Shown here: positions 1-12,777 of the stretch, in pieces | How the letters are laid out: every line of letters starts with the position of its first letter | Numbering within the stretch: position 1 is the first letter of the stretch | DNA from: Physcomitrium patens | Taxonomy: Eukaryota; Streptophyta; Bryopsida; Funariales; Funariaceae | Assembly (NCBI RefSeq): GCF_000002425.4 | Contig: NC_037265.1 | Coordinates: 974,835-1,038,834, forward strand | Direction of reading: 5' to 3' | Length of the DNA stretch: 64,000 bases | Program-made: the position numbers and the translations under genes | Notes under the pieces: generated by a model | Databases searched by the model: none | What the model was told of the DNA's origin: nothing | What the model saw: only the letters and a program-made list of their open reading frames with translations

Positions 1-1394
1 AGCTAAGTAATATTCAACATCATTAGATCACCATGAAGTCCAATCATTTTAAGACTCTCATGGTTTGAAAAATACACTCCATAAATAGATTAGATATCAC
101 AAAAGTTAGAATTTTTTCTAATAGATTATAGAACCCCCAGATCTATAAAAAAGCTTTTAACACCTGGTAAGCCAAAACTTAAACAACATTTATTTATTAG
201 AGCTAGAGCATTTGTGAGGGTGACCAAACAAGGTACTATATTTGCTGTCTATACAAATCTACAATTGGAACCTATGGTTACTACAACAATAATTCCATAG
301 GCATATAAGGATTTTACACATGTATTTGAAAAAAAAAAATGTGATCATCCTACCGAAGCATTGTCCTTACAATTGTACAATTGACCTTTAAAAAAGTGCT
401 CATTCACTGTTTTGACCCATCTACAATTTATCCTAGAATGACCTTGCAACTTTAAAAGAGTGAATTAAAGAAAATTTGCCTAAGAATTTTATTCAACATT
501 TCAAGTCATCAACTCATATTCTGATATTGTTTATGAAGAAAAAAGATGGATCTTTACAAATGTGTGTCGATTATTCTAGTCTTAATAAAATCATGGTAAA
601 AAATCAATATCCATTACCATTGATATTTGGATTCCTCAATCAACTTAGCCAAGCAAAGATCTTTACAAAGATTGATATACAAGGTGTTTATAACTTGGTA
701 TGCATTAAGGAGGGAGATGAATGAAAGATAGTATTTTATACCAAGTATGAACATTTTGAATACAATGTCATGTCTTTTGGACTATTAATGCACCAACTAT
801 ATTCCAACACTTTATGAATGACATATTTTACAAGCATCTTGATGACTTTATTGTGATCTATTTGGATGATATTCTAATCTTTTTTAAGACTCCGGAAGAC
901 CACAAAAGATATGTCCACCTTGTATTAGAAAAGCTACAAAGTATTGGGCTATATGCAAAACTAGAGAAGTGTGTATTTTATGCACCTCAAGTCAAATTTT
1001 TTGGCTATATTATTTCTAACAAAGGCCTTTTTATGGATCCAAATAAGGTACAAGCAATCATCGATTGGACAAAGCCAAAAATTATACGTGATGTCTAATA
1101 TTTTTTTAGATTTGTAAACTTCTATAGGATTTTTGTTAAGAATTATTCTAAGTTTACTACTCCACTTATGTGGTTGACATGCAAGGACAAACTAGACAAG
1201 GGCTTCAAAGTAGAGAAAGTTTTTCAAAGCTTAAAAGATACTTTCACAATAGCTCTAATTTTAATACATCCAAATTTTAACAAGCCCTATTTTATGGAGA
1301 CCAATACCTCAAACTTTGCATTGAGAGCAATTTTGTGACAATATGGAGATATAACAAACTTCCTCCAATTGCATTCCATTTTAAAATCTAAGAT

Positions 1395-2135
1395 ATCTTG
1401 AAAATCCTAATAGTCGCTTCAAATCCTTGTCTTTATATACTTGTATGCAATTTCCTTCATATCTCACAAAATATAAGCTCAAATGCCACGAAATTTGCAT
1501 GTATAGCTTTTTAACACAAAATATTATATTTTCCAAAAAGTTTGAGCCAAAAATTCGTCCGAATACTCAAGTTATGGCTCCAACTATTACTACAAACAAA
1601 ACAACTTACTTAGTGCCTTTGATTTGGAAGCACCGCCTTCAATTCCTTATAACTCCTTGATATGAACTCCAAAAGCAATAATTCTTTCCTGAAAGATATA
1701 GGCTTTAAAATCGCCATTCCAATTACACCTTTTGATCTTCAAAAGCTATTGTAAAACTCCTCGTATTCTCAAAAGAGTAACAATATGTCTTAAATTAAGA
1801 CCTTAACTTCAAACGGCTATAACTTCTTCACCTTAATTCCAAATCCTCTAATTTTTACATATAAATTGTATCTCAAATCCTAAAATTTACAACCTTAGCT
1901 TGTAATCTCCATATGCCCTCTTTGAAGTCACCGAAACTCTTGTTAAGGTCCTAGATAGCCTCCTCAAACTCCATTGGGCATGGTATTCGACCAATAGGGA
2001 TGAAGTTCTCCATTTCTTGCCTTCATCGGACCATGTCTTACTTTCATCCCTCCCAATTAGTCTCCTACTAGTTTAAATTTTCATCTTTAGGCTTCCACCT
2101 TCTCCCAAGGCTTCATACTAAATATTTAGGTCCTA

Positions 2136-2181
<46 letters not shown>

Positions 2182-2335
2182 TAATGTCAAAATCAAAACA
2201 GGTAAAGAAACAAAGTAAAGTTTCTTATACCAACTCCTTTTAATTTAATCTACTAGCCACTCTAATACACATCTAGATTTATTAACATATAATATATTTT
2301 AACTAATTTTTACATACTATAAGCATTTACAGTAC
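1395..2335. mobile_element. Unclassified AT-rich insertion inside the family A RNase H region
   Basis: RNase H similarity of the surrounding element stops near 1390 and resumes at about 2337, so roughly 940 bp of unrelated sequence separates the two halves. The insert has no recognisable protein domain. It contains a long (AT)n run near its right side and many Cs on the plus strand relative to its surroundings. Terminal repeats and a clear target duplication were not found by eye, so its class is unknown. Boundaries are accurate to about 15 bp. Confidence 0.5.
2140..2177. repeat. (AT)n microsatellite
   Basis: An uninterrupted alternating AT tract of about 38 bp inside the insertion that splits the family A element. 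Nothing suggests a role. Confidence 0.95.
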
Positions 2336-4369
2336 GACAGCGGCAGAAATTAACTACAAAATTCATAATAAAGAGCTACTTGCTATCATAGATTCTTTCC
2401 AAGAATGGCACCACTTTCTTAAAGGCACTTTTTATTAGGTGATCACATATATATATCACAAGAATCTTGAATACTTCATGTCAGCCCGAGTGTTGAATCA
2501 TTGCTAAGCATGTTGGAGTATATCTTTATCACAATTTGACTTTTATATCACATATTGATCCGAGAGCCAATAAAGGTTATCAGATGCATTTTCAAATTAT
2601 CCCTACCTTGAACCAAAAGAAGGCAAGGCAGCATATAATCAATAATGGGCAACCTTGTTAAAACCTAAGCAATTTCATCTTCGAGCAATCAATGTATCAA
2701 TGCCTTTAGATTCATCATTTCTTAATCAGCTTTGTAAAGCCTCAAATACGGACCTTCTTGTTCTTAATATCAAGCATCTTGCCAACAATCGTCTTAAAGA
2801 ATCTTCTAAATTTAAGTATAACGACAATCTCTTATTTTTTGAAGAATGTTTATTTATTTCTAAAAGAACAACTTGCATGCGTGTTCTTCAAACACGCCGT
2901 AATTTCCCTCTAGCTAGATATTTTGGATTTAACAAGACCTTAAAACTTCTGTTTAGAGATTTTTAGTGACCTAAAATATGAAAGGACGTTAAGGAGTTTG
3001 TACTATCATGTGATACTTATTCAAGGTCAAAAAATTCTTGACATTGGCCATATAGACTTTTTTAATCCATTCTTATTCTAAGACAACCATGGTCATCTAT
3101 CACAATGAATTTCATTATAGATCTTCTACCATCAAGTTCATTTGACACTATCTTCATAGTTGTTGATCAATTAACTAAGATGGCTTATTTTATACCTTAC
3201 AAGAAGGCAATTACTCATGAAGAGATGGTAAGATTCTTTATTGACAATGTCTATTGTTACCATGGATTGCTAGATGATATTGTGTCAAATAGTAGGCCAC
3301 AATTTGTATCAAGGTTTTACAAGGCCCTCTTCAAGATTCTTAAGGTTGACATCAACCTTTTCTCTACCTTCTACCCTCAAACTGATGGCCAAATAGAGCA
3401 TGTCAATCAAATTCTTGAGCAATATTTGACATGCACCATCAACTATCAATAAGACAATTCGAGTTTCTACTTATGATTGGCAGAGTTTGCATATAATAAT
3501 ATAATCTATGCCTCTATGTAACAAATGTCATTCTGTTCAAACTACGGTCATCATCCAAAGTTGGATATGATAGAGCCTTCAAAGTCAACAAATCCAACAG
3601 CAAAGGAGTTTGCTACAAAGATGGCCGAACTTTAAGCAACCATGAAGACTCACCTTGAAAAGGCTCAACAACATTATAAGCTATTAGCAGATGAATTGAG
3701 GAAGGAACATCTTCCATTCTATGTTAGTGACAAAATGTAGCTTCTTTGATGTAATATAAAAATCAATGGGCCATGTGATAAGTTTGACTACTGAAGGTTG
3801 GGACCATTTGTGATTTGGAAACAAATTAATAATGTAATTTATTGCTTGGAGTTACCTTCATCTATAAAAATTCATCTAGTCTTTCATGTTTCACTTTTGG
3901 AAAGATATAAAGAATCAAACATACTAGGTCAAAGACAACTACCACCTCCTATGGTTGAAATCAATGATCATGTTGAATTTGAGATAGAAGAGATATTAGA
4001 TTCAAGAATGAAACATAGAAGGCTTGAATATCTGTCCATTGGCACGGATGTGATATCAATAATTGCACATGGGAACCAGTTGGCAACCTTGTAAATACAT
4101 AAATGAAGGTTCGAAGGTTCCATCAACAATATCTATCTATATCAAAAGTAGCAAAATGAAGAACAATAGCTTGATAAGATAGCTTCACCATGAAGATTTT
4201 TAGTTCTTAGCCTCATAAAGAAAAGGAGGAGGCAACCTCTAAACAGGTAGTTGCTGTGAAATATTTAGAACAATATAAGTCAATAGTTTGAGTTCACAAC
4301 CATAGTTTGTTTATATTCTTTTGGTCTTGTCTACTTTATATGATATGAATAATCAAGAGATAGACGCTG

Positions 4370-4620
4370 TGCCGGTTATACCATCTCAACCAAGTAGCTC
4401 GCAAAGATGATTCCAAGATAAAGAGTTGTCTGAATTAAGAAGATATTAAAAGATACCTAATAATATGTCACAAGTAATTATGTTTGAAATAGAACTTACT
4501 TATGAAGGACGTCCACAAGAAGTTTTTGCAAGATAATTCCATAATGAAAATACCAAAATTCATTCTTGGTCAAAAATAAAAGGCTTCAGGCACTATCAAT
4601 GGCTAGAAGAACTTATGAAT
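4370..4620 (+). pseudogene. Decayed copy of the conserved post-chromodomain reading frame (family A)
   Basis: Between the chromodomain and the 3' LTR the sequence still encodes residues matching the 77-aa frame of the young element at 57397-57630. Examples are QPSSS near the start, FEIELTYEGRPQEVF in the middle and a Trp-containing tail. The match is at protein level while the DNA has drifted, which points to a coding unit in this element family. It has no signal peptide or membrane segment and no family I recognise. This copy is broken. Confidence 0.6.
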
Positions 4621-4711
4621 CATTTACATTGCAAAAAAACAACTCGAATATATAATGGACACCATACGACAAATCTTCAACTTCTTACACATATACTAGA
4701 AGAGGAAGTGA

Positions 4712-5135
4712 TATTACAGATATACAACTGAAGAAGGTTCTAAAAGATTTGAGAAGGTTCCAAAAGATTCTAAAAGATACCAATAGGTTCTAAGAAGATT
4801 ACGGAAGGTTCCAAAAGGTTCCAATAGATTCTAAGAAAGTTCTAGAAGATTATAGGAGGTCCTAGAAGGTTCTAAGAGGCTTTAGATGATTTTGGAAGTT
4901 GCCAAAGAATGATCTTAGGCTTGCTTTGTTCTCAAGCCTCATAAAAACTACTTAAGAAGCTTCTTAGGACCTAATATATATAAGAGTTGAGGCTGAAGAA
5001 ATCCCTAGTCTCGACAATTCACTTCTTGTAGTCTAGTTAGGACCTTCTTATCTTGTATCTAAGTATTGTTTTAATGTCGAGTTAATTCCATTTCTTAGTC
5101 TTGAATCTTTGTCTTGTATATGGTTCCTAATAGCA
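4712..5135 (+). repeat. 3' LTR of the old family A element
   Basis: The LTR follows a purine-rich tract (about 4697-4711) that serves as the polypurine tract. It begins TATTA, a decayed TGTTA. It contains a degenerate array with GAA/TTC units on a 5-bp period (about 4730-4900), a TATA box (TATATATAA, 4975-4983) and, 32 bp downstream, AGTCTCGACAA (5007-5017), the predicted RNA start shared with the young element. The right edge near 5135 is approximate. Confidence 0.75.
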
Positions 5136-6119
5136 GTGAAAGAAAATCAAATTCATTTAGAAAGAAATTGACATTTAATAATGCTACTTCAATACTCCAA
5201 ATGACCTCCACTTCAAAAATTAAATATTCTAATGAATTTCTTGGGCCTTATTTATATAAAATTGACTCAAAAATAATCAAATTTGGACTTTATATATACT
5301 TGGAGTGAGCTTTTAAACTTATTACTTAAGAATTTTGAATAATGTATTTTTTAATTTTTTAATATTAAATCATATAATTATATAATAGATCTATGACTAC
5401 AAATTTATCATTGTGATTCTATAATTGTAAGAACCATATCACTATGGTCCTATGACCATGATTGATACTTTGATTCTAATACTACCTTATATTATTCTTT
5501 ACAATTAATCTCTGTAACTCATATGCTTCTCTTACGACCTTCTTCTATAGCATTAGTGCTTTGTTCCAACATTCCAATTATACAACTTTAGTTCCATCAC
5601 AACACCTCAATACTCCACTCATTTATTGCAATTGTATCTTACTTCAAGATTGTAATTATATCCCAATTGAATTCCAACATGTAACAAAATCGTGCCACAA
5701 ATCCAACATCAAAATACAAACCAATATCGGATTTTTTTTTTTATTATTTTATATGTATCTACTTTATTTTAACTTATTACTACAAATTGAAGAAAAGTAC
5801 AGATTCTTATTAAATAAAAGATTAGAAATCTATACCAAAATAAATAAAGCTATCTTTTATAGTAAAAAAGATAAATCTAAGAGCACAAGTGTGAAAATAA
5901 GAAAAACTCTAAAGCTTTATCAAATTAGCTAAAATACCATAGCTAATCAAACTCTTAGAATCAGTTCTCTTATTCTCAAAATTACTTACAAGACTTGCCT
6001 TCATAAAAATATCAAGAAAAAGGTTTTTTTTCTATTTAAGTATTCAAATCTTAATTGATATAAATAAATCAACTAACAAAAAAATTATCAATGGATAAAA
6101 AACCACTAATCAAACTAAA
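5136..6119. other. AT-rich spacer without a recognisable gene
   Basis: Low-complexity AT-rich DNA between two elements. A 123-codon open frame (5561-5932) lacks any motif and is compositionally like its non-coding surroundings. I see no RNA gene, terminal repeat or promoter here. Confidence 0.6.
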
Positions 6120-9100
6120 CTACATATATTTAATGAAATTTTACACTCAATACTATATAAAATGATAAGAATCATATAAACTTGAGATTAGAAGATTTGC
6201 AATAAAATCTATAGAAATAAAAGACCATGGTTGTTTCAAAATAAGTAATAGCTAAAGAAGTCCATAATATTGATGACAAAATTTTTTTGATCTTAAAATA
6301 ATATTATATAATTGTATAAAGTCTTTATCTACTTTTTACATTTGAAGCTACCAAAAGTTTTTAGATATTAGCTTTAAAGTCTTATTATATCCAAAATATT
6401 TGGCTATTGGAAAGTTGTAATAAGCTTAAAGAGCATATAATCATACTTTACTTTTTGGAATGTATAATTTTCTTTCAAAATAGAATAGATTATTCTTGAA
6501 TTCAAACTTTAAAATATTATGAGACTTAAAAAATTATTTTTAATATCATAAATAAAAAGCTTAGAGAACATATTTGATTGAACTTACTTGAAAAAGTTTA
6601 AATTAAAAATCAATATTGATTTCATTTCTCAAAGATAAAAATACTTTATCTTCAAGAGAATAATTTTTTACTTATTAAAAATTACATCTTCTTCTTTTGA
6701 TATAAGACAAGAATGTCTAGAAAAGACATCTAATAAACTGTGTTATTTTTTGGATTGATAAGTAATCTTGAAATTAAATCTTCATAAGAACATGCTTCAA
6801 CAAGCTTGGCAACAATTAAAAACATATGTAGTATGAAGTACTTAAAGTTCTTATGATTTATATATATTTTTTGATTAGACTAAAGCATAATTTAGATAAT
6901 GACGGCACTTTTAAAACAAAACTATAATTATAAAAAGCTCTTTGTTATGGATCTTATAGTTGATTTTGGTTGCTAAATATTTTTTAAAATAGAAAGCTAT
7001 CAAGTAAAATTTATAATTTATTTCTATTTATAATAATAAATATTTATAAAATTTTTTGATGTATCTATTTCTATAAAGAATGCTTTAAAAAAGTTAAGAC
7101 AATACAATATTAGTGCAAAAATAAATGTTGTCTTCAAGGCTTCAAAAGATGCTTCAGTTTCTTTTTTTTTTACTCCAATTTGTCTTTACATATCATACAT
7201 ATAAGAAGAGTTGCAACTTAAAAAAAAAATCTTAATAAAGATTTTATAATAGTTAGTAAATTTTAAAAAATATTAAGTATTTTTGATTATTTTTGAGATC
7301 TTCCAATCCATAATAGTTTGGACTTTCTTAGGATCTATCATAAGACCATCATTTGAAATGGTGTATTCTAAGAAGTTAATTTTATTAGTGTAAAATATAA
7401 ACTTTTCCATCTTGGCATATAATCTTATATCTTTTAGTTTTTGTAATTCACAATAAATATGAAATTCATGCTTTTTAATATTTTTAGAATAAATTAACAT
7501 ATTATTCAAATAATAGATAATAAAGTTATCAAGAAATTCACAAAAGACATCATTTTTAGATGTTGAAAAGTAATAGATTCATTTTTAAGTCCAAATGACA
7601 TAACATCATATTCAAAATAACCATATATAGTTCAAAACGTGGTTTTTTTATTATTTTTCTTTATTAATATGTACCAGATTATATATTTCTCATAGATCTA
7701 TTTTTATATAGGTCTTTATTTGATTAAAATAATTAAAAAGTCTTAAAATCAAATATAGATGATATATATTTTTGATGGTGATCTTATTGAGTCTTTGATA
7801 GTCTATACATATCTGCAAAGATCTATCTTTTCTTTTCATAAATAATATAAGATCTCTTGCTATAGATTTAAAATGGCATATTAAGTTTTTAACAAAATTA
7901 TCATCAATATATTCTTTAAGTATAGCCAACTCATTTCGTAATAGGTTATAAATTGATTTGAATGGTAGTTGAGCTCTTTCTTGAAGATTGATAGAACAAT
8001 CATAAGAATGATATTCTCAAAAAATCTTTGTATTTTTTTTCAAAAATATATTCATAATCTTGATATCTACTTGGAATACTACTCAAAAACTTTTTTCCAT
8101 CAAGAATAGGTATGGTATATATAACAAAAGTTGACACTTTTTTGTAGCATGTATAAAAGTTTTTGTAACTACCAGTAAGGATTTGAATGTATTAAGCTTA
8201 TAGATTTCTATTTGACTAGAAAAATCTTAGATTAAACTACAAGAAAAATAATGATTATAAGAAATTCAATCTATTTGAAGATTATATTTTTTTAGCCATA
8301 ATAATCCTAAAATAACTAGATTAGAAGGAAATTTAATCACATTAAATATTACTAAGCTATTATGGCTACTAGTTGTTATATCTATAAGAATAATTTCATA
8401 GATAACATCTCCAAAAGACATCAAATGACCATCTATTACTTCTATTTGTATATACTTGATTTTTTTAATTAATGATATTTCTTATTTTTTCACAAAGTCT
8501 TCATTTATAAAATAAGCTATATCTTTGTGATTTTTTAGTCTTAAATAAACTTCAATTGTAAAACAAGATGAAGAATTTGAGGAGAAAATAAAAACTTTAC
8601 TAGGTATTCTATAAGATTTCAATTATATAGTATCTATTGTACTTAAAAACACTTGTTTTTTGATACATCGTCTTTCTTTGTAACCAAACACCTTATTTTG
8701 TGATTACATTACTTTTTTGGATAATATTGAATAGTATGCTTGGATTTTCCATAATATAGGCATAAATCTTCTTTACAATGATGAGTCTTTTTTTGCTCAG
8801 TAAGAGATTTAAATGTATTATATCAATTTGTATAGGCTTTGGCTTTCATGAATAAGCTTCTAAAAACTTAGAACGTATTTACATAACTTAGCTTATACCT
8901 TTCCAATCAAATCTTTATTTTTTATGTCTTTTAGAAAGTCAATTATTACATACAATGGCTTAAGTAATAAATTATTCTAGTAAGTCTATTTTTTATATTA
9001 TCAATAATAAATCTTTGAAATTTTCTTTTAATCCATATCAAAATTGATTGATAAAGGCTTTTTCATTTCAATCTATATTGTAAGCAAGGTTTTAAAATTT

Positions 9101-9863
9101 AGTAGCATGTATGATGGCAGAATGTGATTCTTATTGTAGAAATATGAACTTAATCTTTGCTATCTTTTTTTAATTATTTTTTCTAAATTTAGCTATAAAT
9201 ACTTCCAAAAATAAATTCATAGAAGTCTTAAATCTCTTTCTATCAAAGATACAAATTAAGAATAAATACTTTCAAAAAAAATTATTCTTATGATTCTAAC
9301 TTGAATAAATCCATCAAGAAATTGAAAAGAATGCAATTTTAAATAAAGCTTTACTTATTGTAGAAACATTCAAAACTTTGATCTTATTCTATTAAACTTC
9401 TCAATCATACTTATCCTTACCTCTCTTATACTTATAGTAGCAAGACTACTTGGATTTAATTATGAACTTGATCTATTTATTTTTCTTAATTATAAAATTT
9501 TTTGGCACAAACTTTGAACTTCATTATTAATTTCTTTCATAGGTGTAGGAATAGTACTTCTATGATTCATTTTAAAAATACATAAAATTTCCATTCTAAG
9601 AATATTGATCAATTTGTAAAGATCTATAATAGTTATAAATCATTTTCTACTTCTGCTGAGAATAACATATATAAATTATTTTTATAGACAATTCAAATAA
9701 ATTTAAAAAGTTAAATCTAAAAACTCCAATATCAAATAAAAATTTCTATAAAGAAGGATAATTCTTTCTTTTTAAGAAAAAAATTAGTATTAAAAAATTA
9801 TAAGTTAGTTTAAAGATAGAAAATCTACAACCTTCAAAACTAAAATAATAAAAGTGAGCTAAG

Positions 9864-9874
9864 ATTCTTGTCAA
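9864..9874 (-). promoter_or_regulatory. Self-priming-type primer-binding site (family B)
   Basis: Eleven bases lying two bases inside the 5' LTR edge. Ten of eleven can pair with ACTCTTGTCAA, the predicted 5' end of family B RNA seen in better preserved LTRs (30436-30446). The same position and spacing occur in the copies at 28481-28491 and 30624-30634. Confidence 0.6.
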
Positions 9875-10248
9875 ATTATTAAAGACATAAATCTTAAAAA
9901 ACTAAAAGATTAATATATTCTCATATCACTTGAAAAGATTAAAGAATCATTCAAAGATGATATAATATTAAATTAGAATAGCTATTGGTAAAAATAAGAA
10001 GTCTAAAAAGTCTTAAAATAAAAGTAAGGACTAAAAAGAGATTGATAAAAATGAAGAAGATTTTATTCTTACCTCCATATATACTATTTAAATAAGAGTT
10101 ACATGACAATGTTCTTTAAGACCTTTGATATGAGCCCAAATTGCAAGAGACATGTCTTAACTTGCAAGATAAGTTCTTTTGTATATGGACCATATCATTA
10201 ATTTATTGGACAAGCTATCAATATGTGTGACACGTGGCTAACTTACGT

Positions 10249-11377
10249 TGTCGTATTACGTGCTTTCCTACTCGAGAATGCACCGGGTGTCTAGCTGTAG
10301 AAGGAAGTATAGAGATTTGCTAATATTCAAGCAGTCTATCGGTTTTTTGCTGTTGGAATATAAACAATTGTAAAAATATACCGTAAATCTATACGGATGT
10401 CCTTCGACTGCTCGTCGAAATCCTTTTTGTCCCAGCCGATAGGTCTCTAGACATTACACAGAACCTCGAACAACCCAAAATGCTAATCTTTGATACTGCT
10501 TTATACTCACAATTTGTATCCACTGACTGTCTTGTTAGATTAATCCAAAAATTTTCATTCACTCCGCATACTCAATCCTATAGACACCTTTTTAATCCTT
10601 CAATCACAGATGTAACTTTGATTTTACAAAACAGTCAAGAGTAATCACACCCACTTCATTAAAATCTCAATTCACCAATACAACACTGACTTCAGCAACG
10701 ATTGCCTCAGTCTTCCCAAAATCCTATGAAGAAAAAAAAAAACCCCAATTCTCTGTCTTTTTTTCCCCCCTCCCTCCTCCCCTGAAGCATGAAGCTAGCT
10801 CTCTCTCCTTAAAACCCTTATTTTCCTCTCATTCAAACCCTAGCCTCTGAATTTCTTCAATCTTCTGTCTTTGATCTAGAATTGGCTCCCGTCGTCAAAG
10901 CTTTCTCCTCCATTTTTTGCCTTTTAAAAGGTTCTTTTTCTAGAAACAACGCTCCCTAAAATGGCACAAAGAACAAGACAGCCTGAAACGGAATCGAAAC
11001 CCCCATAATCGGGACCACATTAAGTCACCCGACCAATTCAGGTCTCATATTGGGTAAGAGGCCCGTAGTAAGACCTGGATGATCCCGTAACTGGGTCAAA
11101 TTGGTTCTTCGCGTCACGCTCGCTCAATCATCAATTTAGTCCTTTCAATTCTGTTAACTCCCACTATTGGACTCGAACGGAGCATTTCCTTACTAGTAAG
11201 TATGCCCTGACTGACTGTGACGGGGTATGCCCTGACTGACTATGACGGGGTCTCGGAATTGGCCCTTGAATATTGGCACTGGAATCGGTCGTTGCTCCCA
11301 ATATTCGAGGTAACTGAACATTAATAAAAATCTCCTTTCTTTATATTTTTATGGTATACTCGTGTTACAACACGACA
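10249..11377 (-). repeat. 3' LTR of the family C element
   Basis: 1,129-bp LTR with TGTCGTATTACG at one end and CAACACGACA at the other. It contains one copy of the roughly 79-bp unit that is tandemly repeated in the solo LTR at 16861-18418, and a short tandem duplication around 11201-11256. It also holds an AAACCCTA telo-box motif near 10845. Confidence 0.9.
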
Positions 11378-11514
11378 TCCACCTCCTCTGAACCTGTGCA
11401 TCATCTGGTATGCACCAATTTATGCAATTGCTGTTTGATTTATAATATATTCTCTACGTCTTTGTCCACTTCGTCTTTGTCGCCTTCATTATCCAAATCA
11501 CTTTCATCTTCTTG

Positions 11515-12675
11515 CTACGGAATCTCTATACCTTCATTAAGGTCTTCCATATTCATCTCCGTGTGTTTTCGTTTAAATATTTTTACTCGCTTCTCTGCAA
11601 TTGGTATTTTCAATTTTGTACCATCTAACTCCCGTAATGAGTAAGTCGCATTATCATGAACAGTAGTTACTACATATAGTCCAAAACAACGTTTTAAAAA
11701 TTTTCGCAAAGTACTATGTTGATTATCTAGACTATTGTCATAAACAAGTACCGAATCACCTTCTTCAATTGCTTTAGGTCTCAATCGATGTTGCTTATCA
11801 AATCGTGCCTTATTTTGTAACCTTGCTCTTTTTAACCTTTCCAACACTATTTGCACATCTTCCGATCTTTGCTCCAATTGTCGAATCCTAATAATCAGAA
11901 GTTCTTCTCTTGTCAATCCATCTTCCCATGGTAGCATACTCCAAGTAAGTACCTTTTTTTCAATCGACATAATTGGTTTTCGACCTGTTATAAGTTCTAC
12001 TAGCATATATCCTGTCACCAAACTATGTATTATTTGATCAGCCCATAATGCAAATGACAAAAGCCGTGGCCACTCTTTAACTTTCCCATTACAAGCTTTA
12101 ACTAATGCTTTCACAATCGGTGGGTGACCGCGTTCGCTTTTCGCATTCCCTTCTGGATTATAAGCAGTAGTCAGTGATAGTTTAACTCCACATCTTTCAA
12201 AGAACTTACCAACTTCTTGTGCATTTAATTCTCCACAATCTGCAGTGATTTTTCCTACGCATCCGTAATGGCAAATGACATCTTCAAGCAAAAACCTACA
12301 AATCCTCTCTGTAGTTTTTGTCTTCAATGCTCTTCCTTCTACTTGATTTGATAAATCTTCATGAGCTAAGACCAAATATCTCATCTGCCATAACCCAACC
12401 GGCATAATAACCAAATCAACAACCCATTTAAAATGAATAGCCAGAGGATACGTAGGATGAAGACCATCTGGATGTCACATATTAGAATACGATTGACAGA
12501 TTTCACATGACTCTATAAATGAGAACACATCTCGATACATATTTTTCCACCAATATCGTTCCTTGGGTTTAGCAAAAATAGCCCAGATTCCTCTATGCCC
12601 TGCCCATAAACTATCATGAAACTCCTTTAATAATTTTAGTCTTTCTTCCTTTTTGCCTATCACTCGTTGTGGCAT
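11515..12675 (-). pseudogene. Family C integrase region
   Basis: Minus-strand coding for a retroviral-type integrase. An HHCC zinc finger (H-H near 12590-12620 and CEICQSY near 12490) is followed by the catalytic core, with an ADCG motif near 12240 and a NPEGNAKSERGH stretch near 12130-12170. A C-terminal domain ends with a basic tail. The core lacks the usual plant chromovirus sequence signature and resembles lineages I associate with fungi and early land plants, from memory. It is part of a broken element. Confidence 0.8.
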
Positions 12676-12777
12676 CCCAATTCCTTTTTTCGATCTCTTC
12701 CATAAGAATCCATCTCGAAGTAAAAATCCATATGCTTTTTTTCTTATTTGTTTGAATTTTTCTGTAGACCAATTCGC

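Larger units (their letters stand above)
1..5135 (+). mobile_element. Old Ty3/gypsy chromovirus, family A (5' end outside window)
   Basis: Plus-strand LTR retrotransposon fossil. Parts read in order: protease-RT linker (about 180-470), reverse transcriptase (476-1130, with a YLDD-type active site near 860), RNase H (about 1150-1390 and again from 2337 to about 2520), integrase (about 2930-3800, with a zinc-binding CxxC remnant near 3010 and the catalytic core 3090-3450), chromodomain (about 3960-4130), a small extra reading frame (about 4370-4620) and a 3' LTR (4712-5135). It is strongly decayed, AT-enriched and clearly broken many times (more than ten breaks), so it is old. Integrase and chromodomain match the young element at 56759-63071 closely enough to call one family. 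The 5' LTR and gag lie outside the window. Confidence 0.9.

Noticed and set aside
5561-5932. 123-codon frame in the spacer
   Set aside because: AT-driven amino-acid content with a Phe/Leu/Tyr run and no conserved feature.
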